A program made the translations under genes and the position numbers. Source: Cupriavidus necator (lineage in GTDB: Bacteria > Pseudomonadota > Gammaproteobacteria > Burkholderiales > Burkholderiaceae). Taken from it: 64,000 nt of DNA. The notes under the pieces are model-generated. The model was not told the DNA's origin, did no database searches, and saw nothing but the letters and a program-made list of their open reading frames with translations. Shown here in pieces: positions 1 to 8,461 of the stretch. Each line of letters begins with the position of its first letter. Within the stretch, counting starts at the first letter, position 1. Where the stretch lies: positions 1,178,001 through 1,242,000 of the forward strand of contig CP074390.1 of the NCBI GenBank assembly GCA_022041995.1, written 5' to 3'.

Positions 1-2
1 CG

Positions 3-524
3 ATCGACCCGAAAAGCGACGACCCCGGCGCCCAGACCGACGCCACCCGGCGCTTCCAGGGTGACCCGGCCGCCAAGGCCGCACTCGCCAGCACGCTGAC
101 CCTGGATCAGGTGAAGGCGGAAGACTTTGACGCCGTCTTCTATCCGGGCGGCCACGGCCCGCTGTGGGACCTGGCCGAAGACCAGCGCTCGGTCGCCCTG
201 ATCGAGCAGTTCGACCGCGCCGGCAAGCCGGTGGGAGCGGTATGCCACGCCCCCGCAGTGTTCCGCCATACCAAGGGCGCGGACGGGAAACCGCTGGTCA
301 GCGGCAAGGAAGTGACCGGCTTCACCAACAGCGAGGAAGACGCGGTGCAGCTGACCACGGTGGTGCCGTTCCTGGTGGAGGACATGCTCAAGGCCAATGG
401 CGGGCGCTTTACGCGTGGCGAGGACTGGGCCAGTCATGTCGTGGTGGCAGGCCGGCTGGTGACGGGGCAGAATCCCGCGTCGTCCGATGCGGCGGCGGCG
501 GCTTTGTTGAAGATGTTGAAGTAA
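3..524 (+). CDS. DJ-1/PfpI-family class I glutamine amidotransferase-like protein (5' partial)
   Basis: The reading frame is open from the window edge, so the start lies outside. The visible part has the DJ-1/PfpI (ThiJ, Hsp31-like) fold signature: FYPGGHGPLWDL, where Gly-Gly-His shapes the pocket, then the nucleophile elbow AVCHAP whose Cys is the expected catalytic residue. The C-terminal half (VTGFTNSEEDA, GQNPASS) is typical of the Hsp31/glyoxalase III-like subgroup, which acts on glyoxals or as a holding chaperone in the cytosol. The exact activity cannot be told from sequence. It runs convergently towards the TssM-like gene, 24 bp away, and is not part of that island. Confidence 0.88.
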   Translation: MDPKSDDPGAQTDATRRFQGDPAAKAALASTLTLDQVKAEDFDAVFYPGGHGPLWDLAEDQRSVALIEQFDRAGKPVGAVCHAPAVFRHTKGADGKPLVSGKEVTGFTNSEEDAVQLTTVVPFLVEDMLKANGGRFTRGEDWASHVVVAGRLVTGQNPASSDAAAAALLKMLK

Positions 525-548
525 GGCTTTCCCGATGGCGCGCCGCCC

Positions 549-3500
549 CTACCTGCGCTGGGGCGGGGCGGCAGGCACCGGGGCTTGCGGCTCGCGGGCG
601 GCAAAAATCCGGCCAGGCAACACAAAGCCCCGCAGCGCGAGCATCTCCAACGGCCCCTGGCCGATCTCTGTGCGCATCTGGTAGCGGATGGGATAGATCA
701 TGTCCCCTGCAGCCGCCAGCTTCGCGGCGCGTGCCGTCAGGCTGTCCGGGTCCGTTTCGCCCGGGTCGGCTATCGGCGCCAACGTGTCCGGGACGGCCTG
801 CCAGGTCAGTTGATAGGTCGCACTGCTCAGCGGCTCGATGTGCGCGCGCTCCAGCATCCGCACCAGTCCCCAGCGGCCACCGAACTCATAGCTCTTGTTG
901 AGCCCGGCTTTCTCGGTCCGCCATTGCAGGTGCGTCCCCAGGTCTTGCGGGCTATTGCCCGGCCAGGTCATCGCCTGCCAGATCTCGCGCTGGTTGTAGT
1001 AGTGCAGCTTCTGTCCGTCGACAGTCAGGAGCGTATCAGTCAGGCCCGGAGTCGGAACCGGCTGGAACTCGAAGCGGTACCCGGGCTGTCCTTGCGCCAG
1101 CAGATGCGCGGCGATGCGCTGCAGGGTGTTGACCGCCCTCAGGAAGGCGGGATCGAAAGCCATTGCCTGACCACTGGTGGCGGCTGGCACCCATTGGTCC
1201 CCACGCAATTCCAGCACGCCGGCCAGTTGTGTGCCAAGGAACGCGCCAATCAGCCCGCTCTGCGGCCGCAGGAAGCGCGCCAGCTCGGGCAGCGAGGCAT
1301 CCTCAGTGCTGTCCGCGAACGGATAGCGTCCGGCGAATGCCCGGCCCCACGTCATCGCGATGCTTTGCCGCCACGAGTCGTTCAGGCTCGCTTGCGCGGG
1401 CTGCAGCACGGTCTGCGTCGCTTGCGCAATCGGGCGCACGAACAGCGTCTCGCCCATGCCCGCCCACTGGCTGCCAAGGCTGGCGGCCATCAACTGCGCG
1501 TAGGCTTGCGTGTCAGCCAACTCCGAGCCTTTTCCCTGGAATAGCGCCTGCGCCATCTGGCGAGACTGTGCATCGGCATCGGCGCTGTTGCTGACCTGCT
1601 GCAAGCGCAGGCGCAGTGCCGTCGCCCGGTCAAGGAAACGTTGCAAGCTCATGTCACCGTTGGCGCCGGGATTGGCGGATTGGCCCTGCCCCATCAGGCG
1701 CAGTACCGGTGCGAAGGCAGTGCCAAGCGGCCCCGCCGGATCCGGCTTGATCGCACCGGGTTCGGCCGGTTTGCCCAGCAGGTTCTGCGCCTTCTCGACC
1801 AAGGTATCGGAAAGCGATTCCTTGCGGGCCCCGGCGCCGCCCTGGTATTCCAATGCCTTCATCAATGCCATAACCGGCGACTGGCGCGCGTCCGCCATCA
1901 GCTTGAGCTGGTCGATCGCGGTCGGCAGCGTCGGCGCGGGCTCCCATTGCAGGCTGTTCATAAAACCCTGCCAGCGGTCCGCGTAGTCGGAGAAATACTG
2001 TTCGGTCAACGCAGCTTGCAGGGTCTGTGCAGTGCGATGTATTGCCGCATTTGCCTGCACCTTGTCATCCGCCAGCACCCAGTCGCTGGCAATTTCGCTG
2101 CGTGTGGCAGCCGTCTCGATCGCGGGGGCGACATAGCCCTCGTAAGCTTGACGCGTGAACACTGCGGGGACGATGGCGGCGCTGCGCAGCAGCCCTCGTG
2201 GATCCGTGCCCGCGGTCAGCGATGCCAGGCTTTGATCGGGATACTTGCTGCCGCCAAGCTCTCCGAACGCGGTGAGGATGCCCTGGTAGATGGTCTCCTC
2301 GGCGTTGCGTTGCCCGATGACCGCCAGCAGAGTCTGGCGCGCGCCAGCTACCAGTTCAGGGCGGGGCTGGATATGCCAGCCCGGGTTGGCCTTCAGGTGA
2401 TTGGCATAGAAGTTGAGCAAGCGTCCGGCAAGGTCCTGACGCTCGCCTGGGGTGATCCGCGCGTCTGTGGACCAGTGCTGCGCCAGTTGCGGGGCCAGGA
2501 ACGCTGCATCGGCGCGCTCGGGATATGCCAGCATCAGGTAAGTCTTAAGTCCCTGATGGCCCTCCAGTGCCCAACGGCTGGTCTGCTCGTCCAGCGAATC
2601 GGTCCGCATCTGCGCAAGGTCCGTCAGCGACGCCTCCAGCGCTTCCTGGACCGGTGTGACCAGCAACTGGCGGCTGGCCTGTGCGTATGGCTTCCACAGG
2701 ACGGCCAGCACCTCCGGATCGCGATTCAACCCGAAGCGGGTCAGCAACGGCGCGTAATGCTGCGTTCGGTATTCGAAGCGCTCGATCTGTTGCTGCAGCG
2801 CAAGCAGTGCCTTCAGGCGAGCGGCAGGAGTGGAGGCCGTCTGCATGTCCTGAATCGTCTGCCGCGCCGTGCGCAGGTCTTGGGTATTGCGCAAACCGGA
2901 AGCCAGCATGCCAGCGCTCCAAAAAGCGACCGATACCAGCGCAACCAAGGTGAGGACCGTAAGCGGATGTATTCCGATTCTGCGCGCGCGATAGTTTGCG
3001 GCACGCTCGCCAATCTCTCGCCAGGTCGCTAATAGCGTAACCAGTTGCATGCCGGCCGCCTCCGGCCCGTGGATTGCGGCGGCCAGGCTGGCCACTTCGG
3101 CCGAAGCATCCGCTGCGGGCACGGGTACCGGCATCGAAGGCGCGGCGAACACCGGAGCAAACATGACGCCGGCCATCGGCGCACGCCGCCAGGCTGACGC
3201 ATGCCACGCCGCCCACCGATTCACGATGCCAGCCCGGTGCTCCCCGATGTAGGCTGAAATTCTCGCGATGAATGGTGACTTTCTAGGTTCAGCACACCAT
3301 TGCACGCCAAGCACAGCGGTGCGAGCCTCCAGCGATACCAATAAGTCATCCATGGCGTTGGCTGCTGCGCCACGGGTCCGATGACTTGCCTCATCGAGGA
3401 ATGCGCCGATGGCCGTGAATTCCCCCCGGTGCGCGCCCTGCAGCGTCACGGGGTGGACGAAGATCACCGGCGCGGCCCAGCCTAATTCACCCTGGGTCGC

Positions 3501-4136
3501 GGCCAGGGCACGCAGCGCCTGCGTGTGCGCCGCACCCGCATTGTTTCCCGATACCACTTGCACCATGGCATCGACCGGACAACGGTAGCGCAACTTCCGC
3601 ACTTGTCGGAGCCATGTGGCCGCCTCGCTGCCGGCGGGCGAGGCATGGACGAGAACGGCTTCCTCCGAGCGCCACACGCCGGCCTGCTTCAGGCCAGGGG
3701 CGACTTCATCAATCGATGCATCGTCGCCGCACAACATCAGCCACGGCATGCGCGAACGCCAGCGCCAGCCCAAGGAGCTGCGCAGATCATGGCGTAGTTC
3801 TTCCAGCCGGGTGTCGCGCCGAGGCCTTCTGCCCCAAGGAGAGCGCGCGTCACCCGCCTCGCGGGCGAAAAGCCGCGCCGTGGCCCGATCGGCACCGAGC
3901 AGAACCGAGACCAAGTACACGAGAATGGCAAAGATAACCACAAGGGGAATCCACAGCAGCACAGACATCCTGGCATCGCGCGAAATCAGCCCGAAGCTCT
4001 CGCCATGGAACCAAACAACGAGGGCCGCCAACGCTCCCGTTCCCGCCAGGACCAGGGGACCACCCCACAGGGATATGGCGCCGGGAGTCTTCGAGTTCGC
4101 CGTCTCGGCCTTCAGATCAGTACTTGGATTCGTCAT
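549..4136 (-). CDS. TssM/IcmF-like type VI secretion protein without a P-loop
   Basis: The 1195-residue inner-membrane protein has the TssM layout: two membrane segments near residues 22-42 and 58-80, a cytoplasmic region, a third membrane segment near 390-412, then a long periplasmic part ending in the IcmF/VasK C-terminal pattern (TVDGQKLHYYN, FGGRWGLVRMLE, LRGFVLPGR). TssM normally anchors the T6SS membrane complex and often binds ATP. Here the place of the Walker A motif (about residues 130-145) reads MPWLMLCGDDASIDE, with no GxxxxGK[S/T]. It is the last gene of a VgrG island that holds no other baseplate, sheath or membrane-complex gene. It is probably an island-specific TssM paralogue. 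Its start overlaps the upstream gene by 20 bases, implying translational coupling. Confidence 0.82.
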   Translation of the reverse strand: MTNPSTDLKAETANSKTPGAISLWGGPLVLAGTGALAALVVWFHGESFGLISRDARMSVLLWIPLVVIFAILVYLVSVLLGADRATARLFAREAGDARSPWGRRPRRDTRLEELRHDLRSSLGWRWRSRMPWLMLCGDDASIDEVAPGLKQAGVWRSEEAVLVHASPAGSEAATWLRQVRKLRYRCPVDAMVQVVSGNNAGAAHTQALRALAATQGELGWAAPVIFVHPVTLQGAHRGEFTAIGAFLDEASHRTRGAAANAMDDLLVSLEARTAVLGVQWCAEPRKSPFIARISAYIGEHRAGIVNRWAAWHASAWRRAPMAGVMFAPVFAAPSMPVPVPAADASAEVASLAAAIHGPEAAGMQLVTLLATWREIGERAANYRARRIGIHPLTVLTLVALVSVAFWSAGMLASGLRNTQDLRTARQTIQDMQTASTPAARLKALLALQQQIERFEYRTQHYAPLLTRFGLNRDPEVLAVLWKPYAQASRQLLVTPVQEALEASLTDLAQMRTDSLDEQTSRWALEGHQGLKTYLMLAYPERADAAFLAPQLAQHWSTDARITPGERQDLAGRLLNFYANHLKANPGWHIQPRPELVAGARQTLLAVIGQRNAEETIYQGILTAFGELGGSKYPDQSLASLTAGTDPRGLLRSAAIVPAVFTRQAYEGYVAPAIETAATRSEIASDWVLADDKVQANAAIHRTAQTLQAALTEQYFSDYADRWQGFMNSLQWEPAPTLPTAIDQLKLMADARQSPVMALMKALEYQGGAGARKESLSDTLVEKAQNLLGKPAEPGAIKPDPAGPLGTAFAPVLRLMGQGQSANPGANGDMSLQRFLDRATALRLRLQQVSNSADADAQSRQMAQALFQGKGSELADTQAYAQLMAASLGSQWAGMGETLFVRPIAQATQTVLQPAQASLNDSWRQSIAMTWGRAFAGRYPFADSTEDASLPELARFLRPQSGLIGAFLGTQLAGVLELRGDQWVPAATSGQAMAFDPAFLRAVNTLQRIAAHLLAQGQPGYRFEFQPVPTPGLTDTLLTVDGQKLHYYNQREIWQAMTWPGNSPQDLGTHLQWRTEKAGLNKSYEFGGRWGLVRMLERAHIEPLSSATYQLTWQAVPDTLAPIADPGETDPDSLTARAAKLAAAGDMIYPIRYQMRTEIGQGPLEMLALRGFVLPGRIFAAREPQAPVPAAPPQRR

Positions 4137-5400
4137 GCGGTGGTGTCAGGACGTGAAGGACCGCTGCCTGCGCGCGGTCAAGGATGAGATGCGAGCCGGT
4201 CTCGCGGGATTCGATGGCGGCCGCAACGGAAAGCCAGGGATCGACCGCGCCGACATTGCCGACGATGCGATCCACGCGGCATTGGGCCTCCCACTCGTTG
4301 AGTTGCGGCAGGGAGGCTGCCTTCATCGCGGCAGAAAGCGCTATGTCTTGCTGGCTTCCCAGGCCGGTGATCCATGCCCGCTGCAACGCCGCGGGTTCGG
4401 TTTTCCCCCATCGGATCGCGTTGGCGACAAGATCGCCCGATGCGCCGGCTGCGTCGGCAAGGGGCCGATGGAGTAGCCCGACCACCTTCACCGGCTCGGG
4501 CAACTGAAAGCAGCCGGGATTGAGCAACACGGCAACACACCCCTCCCCACTGTTGGCCGGAGGATTGGCATCGTGCCATTCAGCGGCAATCACCAGTAGC
4601 GGCCGCCATTCACGCAGATCGAGCCATGCATCGGCAACCATCAGTGCATCGGACGCCGGTACTGTCTGGCATTCGAGGTGCGGAAATCCAATGCGGCCCA
4701 GCGCTTCCTGCACTTGGGCCAGACGAATCGTCGCCATCTCGGCCTCGGCCAATACGCGCACCGCCGGGGCGTGGCCAGGCCCATATTGGGACAACACTTG
4801 CAGGTGCTGCGCGAGCGGAACCAGCGCATCGACCATCTTCAGCACAATGGTGGAAACCGTCTCGAACGTTTGCTGCACAGGCTCGTCCGGATGGTCCCCG
4901 GCCGGTGATTCACCTTCCAATAGACGGGCGCACAGCGAATCCTCATCGAACCGGCTATGCGCGATCAGTGCTGCACGAGTGCGCGGTGCGCGCTGATCGA
5001 CCAGAGGCTTTGCCGCACGCAACGCGCTGGAAAGATCCTTGTGCCCTTGAAGGGGCAGGCAATAGCTGGCCCCCAGTACCTGCAATGGGCGCTGCGCTTC
5101 TCGCACGCGCGCGTCGATCCATTTCTGCCTGTGGACATTCCAATGATTGGCGCGATGCCATTGCACTTCGTATCCGACGCGCGCGATGCCTAGCAGGATC
5201 AGAAAGACGCCATTCGGTATGCCAGCAATGCGCCACCAAAACAGGGTCCCACGTGCCGGTACCCCTACGGGCCACAGCAGCAAGGCGATAGCCGCGCCGA
5301 CGACGACGCACAAGGCCCAGATGACGAGCCACGACAAGAAGCGGCGAACGTCTGCCGGGTACGGACTCGCCTCACCACCCGGGGACAAATCGATGGGCAT
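4117..5400 (-). CDS. T6SS-island membrane protein, possible thiolase-like or Tla3-like domain
   Basis: This encodes 427 residues from the ATG at 5400; a longer frame from 5457 would overlap the PAAR gene and is less likely. Two hydrophobic stretches near residues 20-42 and 52-72 (WALCVVVGAAIALLLWP, GVFLILLGIARVG) suggest an inner-membrane anchor followed by a large soluble domain. I do not recognise the family with certainty. The C-terminal half has a faint beta-ketoacyl-synthase-like pattern: PLLVIAAEWHD, then GEGCVAVLLNP, then GNVGAVDPWLSVAAAIES. Thiolase-like proteins and Tla3 (DUF2875) adaptors are known in other vgrG loci, so an effector-loading role is a reasonable guess. It starts 2 bp after the PAAR stop and overlaps the TssM-like gene. 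Confidence 0.65.
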   Translation of the reverse strand: MPIDLSPGGEASPYPADVRRFLSWLVIWALCVVVGAAIALLLWPVGVPARGTLFWWRIAGIPNGVFLILLGIARVGYEVQWHRANHWNVHRQKWIDARVREAQRPLQVLGASYCLPLQGHKDLSSALRAAKPLVDQRAPRTRAALIAHSRFDEDSLCARLLEGESPAGDHPDEPVQQTFETVSTIVLKMVDALVPLAQHLQVLSQYGPGHAPAVRVLAEAEMATIRLAQVQEALGRIGFPHLECQTVPASDALMVADAWLDLREWRPLLVIAAEWHDANPPANSGEGCVAVLLNPGCFQLPEPVKVVGLLHRPLADAAGASGDLVANAIRWGKTEPAALQRAWITGLGSQQDIALSAAMKAASLPQLNEWEAQCRVDRIVGNVGAVDPWLSVAAAIESRETGSHLILDRAQAAVLHVLTPPHDESKY

Positions 5401-5402
5401 GT

Positions 5403-5663
5403 TCAAGCGATATGGACATTCAGGAGCGACGAAATCAGCCGGCAGCCACACGTGCAACGGTAGTGGTGCATGGCTACGGGCCGTCCGTCCTGGTCGCGAA
5501 AGCCGTCATGACCCTCTGCAATCGTCGTCGCGCCGTGGCGGGCGCAATGCGCTGCATCCCCCTTGCGCGCGAGCGGGCGGTTCATGAATGTCATGGTCGG
5601 CGAGGCGGTTGTGACTTGGCCGCCGTTTTCGAGTCTGTCGCCGAGGCGAATGGGAGATTCCAC
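5403..5663 (-). CDS. PAAR-domain T6SS spike-tip protein
   Basis: This 86-residue protein from a GTG start is a stand-alone PAAR domain. It shows the family pattern: PIRLGDRLENGGQV, PLARKGDAAHCARHG, DGRPVAMHHYRCTCGC. His and Cys residues (AAHCARHG, CTCGC) are the expected zinc ligands at the tip. PAAR proteins cap the VgrG trimer and sharpen the T6SS needle, and they often decide which effector is carried. It sits between the immunity-like gene (25 bp upstream) and the membrane protein gene (2 bp downstream), in the same direction as vgrG. The family call is firm; which effector it serves is inferred from position. Confidence 0.85.
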   Translation of the reverse strand: MESPIRLGDRLENGGQVTTASPTMTFMNRPLARKGDAAHCARHGATTIAEGHDGFRDQDGRPVAMHHYRCTCGCRLISSLLNVHIA

Positions 5664-5687
5664 GTCTATTGCGGTTTTTATTAATTC

Positions 5688-6167
5688 CTATTTACTTAGG
5701 CACTTCTGCGTCGAGAAGCCAACCCTATACGTGGGGGCGAACATTTTGGATGTCTTGTGAGTCAGATCCAATACATCAATCCCAAATTTATTTTCTACAG
5801 AAACAAAATTCTGATCGGAGCTGAACGCGGCATCATATACTCCACCACCATAAATTTGCCTCATAATGACAAAAGGCCGTCGTCTTACACTAATAATTGA
5901 GAGACGGGTGACCTGGGGACCTTTGGAATTTACATTTCTTGGCGATCCGAACACGATTAATATCGAGTTATCCAGGCTAAACACCCCACCCGAGAGATTA
6001 TGATCTATTCGTTTCGATGCGAATCGCCGGAAACCGTGATTTATTAACAATACCCCATTACCATCCATTTTGGCCGCGTACAACCCATCACACGACTGAA
6101 TGGAAGGCGCAGCTAACGCAAAGCCAAAATAAAGAAATAGAATTGCAATAACGAAAAATCCCCTCAT
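5688..6167 (-). CDS. Secreted putative immunity protein to the peptidoglycan-hydrolase effector
   Basis: A 159-residue protein with a clear N-terminal signal peptide (RGFFVIAILFLYFGFALA, cleavage likely after ALA), so periplasmic. The rest resembles no family I know; patterns such as GVFSLDNSILIVFGSP and DAAFSSDQNFVSVEN hint at a beta-rich, possibly propeller-like fold. Its ATG overlaps the effector stop codon (ATGA, 6164-6167), the classic coupling of effector and immunity genes. A periplasmic location fits an effector that attacks peptidoglycan. The DNA is strikingly AT-rich compared with its neighbours, suggesting recent acquisition together with the effector 3' part. The immunity function is inferred from position and signal peptide only. 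Confidence 0.72.
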   Translation of the reverse strand: MRGFFVIAILFLYFGFALAAPSIQSCDGLYAAKMDGNGVLLINHGFRRFASKRIDHNLSGGVFSLDNSILIVFGSPRNVNSKGPQVTRLSIISVRRRPFVIMRQIYGGGVYDAAFSSDQNFVSVENKFGIDVLDLTHKTSKMFAPTYRVGFSTQKCLSK

Positions 6168-8458
6168 TTTGAGTCTCCCAGTATCGCATATGCCTTTTTT
6201 GTTTCATCCCATCGCAAAGATGGGCTTTTCACGTCATACGGGTTCACGATCTTTGATACGGCGAGCGAAACGAACTCTCTAACGCCCGCATCAGCCGCCT
6301 TCGCCACGTGTCGATATGCGCAGTAGAAACCGGCGGTGTCGACACATGTGAACGGGTCATTGCCAGCGACCTCTGGATGATCCATTGCAGGGCCAGATTT
6401 TTTCTTTTTAAACCACGCATGATCATAGGATTTTGCATCCAACCACCCCCGAAATACCCTGTACTGAGAATAGTTATATCTTCCCGTGAGTTGCTTTAAT
6501 CCCCTTCCTCTAAATTTAACGCCATCTCCGGGATCAGTGTTGCCAAGTTGAGATATACCATCGTATTTTATAAAATACGCAACATCAGATGGTGCTGCGG
6601 GTGGAGACTGCAGATATCCATTCGTTTCTGGCGCTATGGACACATGATTAGATTTAACCGCCTTGGCAATCGCCACAGAACTTTCACGCACAACCATCAT
6701 ATAGAATGATTCTATTGCACACTGCCCGAAAAAATGCGAGGCTCTAACCTGAGTATTTAGCGCATACTTTCGCAAGACGAGATTTATTGAATACCTATAA
6801 CATTCCTTATATTCGATCCCACGCTTCCCAACCGATATATAGTTTTTCTCATCATAGATTCTCTTAAAATCATTTTGACTCAACCACCCGCACTTCCTGA
6901 AATGACGGATAAAAGCTAGCGGGTGGAAGAACCAAAATTTCTTGCCGCCGCCGAGCGAGGTCTTCTCTAGAAACTGAAACCGCTTCAGGAACCTGATGAA
7001 GTCGTCATACCCATTCGGATCAAGTTCCTTGCGCTTCCCGAAGAACCCATCCGGATCCTTCAGCCTCTTGTAGCGCGCCTCGTTGCCGCTCGCATCCCAC
7101 TCGCTTGGCGCTTGGCAAACGAAGCCCCTGAACTTCTCCCGCACCTCTCGATGGTGTGCTATGTAAGCGGCCAGCTTGGCTTCCTGTTCATGGGCGGGGC
7201 GCACTCTTTCGGCAGAGGTCTCGGCATCCTCAACCACAGCAACGATTTTTCTCAACGCGTCGTAATCGCAGATGCCATCCTGGCTGAATGGCGTGTTGCC
7301 TTCTTCGATCTTCTGCCAGCCCATAAAGAACGGGAAGTCCGCGTCGGACAGCTTCTGGATTGCCGGCTGGCTGATGTCGATATAGCCCTGCTTGCCTGCC
7401 TCGAAGGTCGCGGCCACCCAGGTCTGCTGGGCAGCTGCCGGCAGTGTGGGGTGGTCGTTCAGTATCCGGCCGAAGCGGAGCAGTTCGTAGCCATCGCTTG
7501 GGCATTGCGGGTAGAGCGCGGTGGCTCGCTCGTACATCTTGTATTCGTAGTCGGCGTAGGTGTCCGGTACAGGCGCGGGAGTCAGGGGCATAAGAGTTCC
7601 GGCCATTTCAACCCAGGAGCGCGTGTAGCGTTGCCCCTTGTGGAAATAGGCTTCAACGTACAGCTTGCTGCCGGTGTCCAGCGTGCCCGACTGTAGTGGT
7701 GGGAAATACGCTGCCGCCGTGCCTACCGCATTGGGTGGCTTGCTGACGAATACCTGCCCACCAGGGATCACAAAGTAGCTATGGCCCCAGTAGTCCTTCG
7801 ATGCTGGCGTAGTGGGATTCCTGCTTCCAAGTTCCACGACATGGCCCGACTGCTCGAACCACGCCCTGAAGTCACCCTCGGTCATGAAGATCTCGAAGTG
7901 CAGGTGCGGTTGGCCGTGGCACGCACCGGCGTAGCCCAACATGTCCTTGCGATAGACCTTCAGGTTCTTGGGCACCTGCACGCCATCGATGGAATTGGAC
8001 AACCATTCCGGCAGGACGGTGGATGATCCTGTCTCGGGCGGATTGTTTGGCAACGGGCCCACGGCATTTCGAATGCCGTCAAGGTCCCGCAAGTGCATGT
8101 ACAGCGAATAGAAGGTGATGGTCCGGCCTTCCCCCGTGTCAGTGGCATGCCTGAGCAGCACAAAGCCGGTGTTCGAGTTCAGGCTGTCGCTGCCGTCGCT
8201 ATTCTTCTTCCCATCACAAATGGGCCTCTGGCTGACACGATAGGCAACGACTTCACCATCGGCAATCGCGCGCACGGGTTCGTTTTGAAACGAGGGTGCG
8301 AGATGCGCACCACGATGCCAGCGCCGGTCAAATGCAATCGGGTAGACACCATGATGACCAAGTTCGTACTGGTCAACGAGATCCATCATCGGATCGGTCT
8401 TGGCCCGATCCGTGGATTGCAGGACTTCGGCCGGCAGGAAGGGAGGGCTGATGATCAT
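6164..8458 (-). CDS. T6SS effector: M23-like peptidase domain fused to GH19-like lysozyme domain
   Basis: A 764-residue two-domain peptidoglycan hydrolase. The N-terminal part (about 30-200) looks like an M23/LytM zinc metallopeptidase: WHRGAHL (H48, H52), SLYMHL (H122) and HLHFE (H185, H187). The usual HxxxD zinc pair is HxxxH here. The C-terminal part (about 560-745) is GH19/chitinase-like lysozyme: HFFGQCAIES with E583 as the expected general acid, then FRGRGLKQLTGR at 649-660. The middle (about 210-540) is unassigned. There is no signal peptide, as expected for delivery through VgrG/PAAR. It starts 3 bp after vgrG and overlaps its immunity gene by 4 bases. The 3' half is AT-rich while the 5' half matches the genome, suggesting domain swapping. 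Confidence 0.85.
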   Translation of the reverse strand: MIISPPFLPAEVLQSTDRAKTDPMMDLVDQYELGHHGVYPIAFDRRWHRGAHLAPSFQNEPVRAIADGEVVAYRVSQRPICDGKKNSDGSDSLNSNTGFVLLRHATDTGEGRTITFYSLYMHLRDLDGIRNAVGPLPNNPPETGSSTVLPEWLSNSIDGVQVPKNLKVYRKDMLGYAGACHGQPHLHFEIFMTEGDFRAWFEQSGHVVELGSRNPTTPASKDYWGHSYFVIPGGQVFVSKPPNAVGTAAAYFPPLQSGTLDTGSKLYVEAYFHKGQRYTRSWVEMAGTLMPLTPAPVPDTYADYEYKMYERATALYPQCPSDGYELLRFGRILNDHPTLPAAAQQTWVAATFEAGKQGYIDISQPAIQKLSDADFPFFMGWQKIEEGNTPFSQDGICDYDALRKIVAVVEDAETSAERVRPAHEQEAKLAAYIAHHREVREKFRGFVCQAPSEWDASGNEARYKRLKDPDGFFGKRKELDPNGYDDFIRFLKRFQFLEKTSLGGGKKFWFFHPLAFIRHFRKCGWLSQNDFKRIYDEKNYISVGKRGIEYKECYRYSINLVLRKYALNTQVRASHFFGQCAIESFYMMVVRESSVAIAKAVKSNHVSIAPETNGYLQSPPAAPSDVAYFIKYDGISQLGNTDPGDGVKFRGRGLKQLTGRYNYSQYRVFRGWLDAKSYDHAWFKKKKSGPAMDHPEVAGNDPFTCVDTAGFYCAYRHVAKAADAGVREFVSLAVSKIVNPYDVKSPSLRWDETKKAYAILGDSK

Positions 8459-8461
8459 GAT

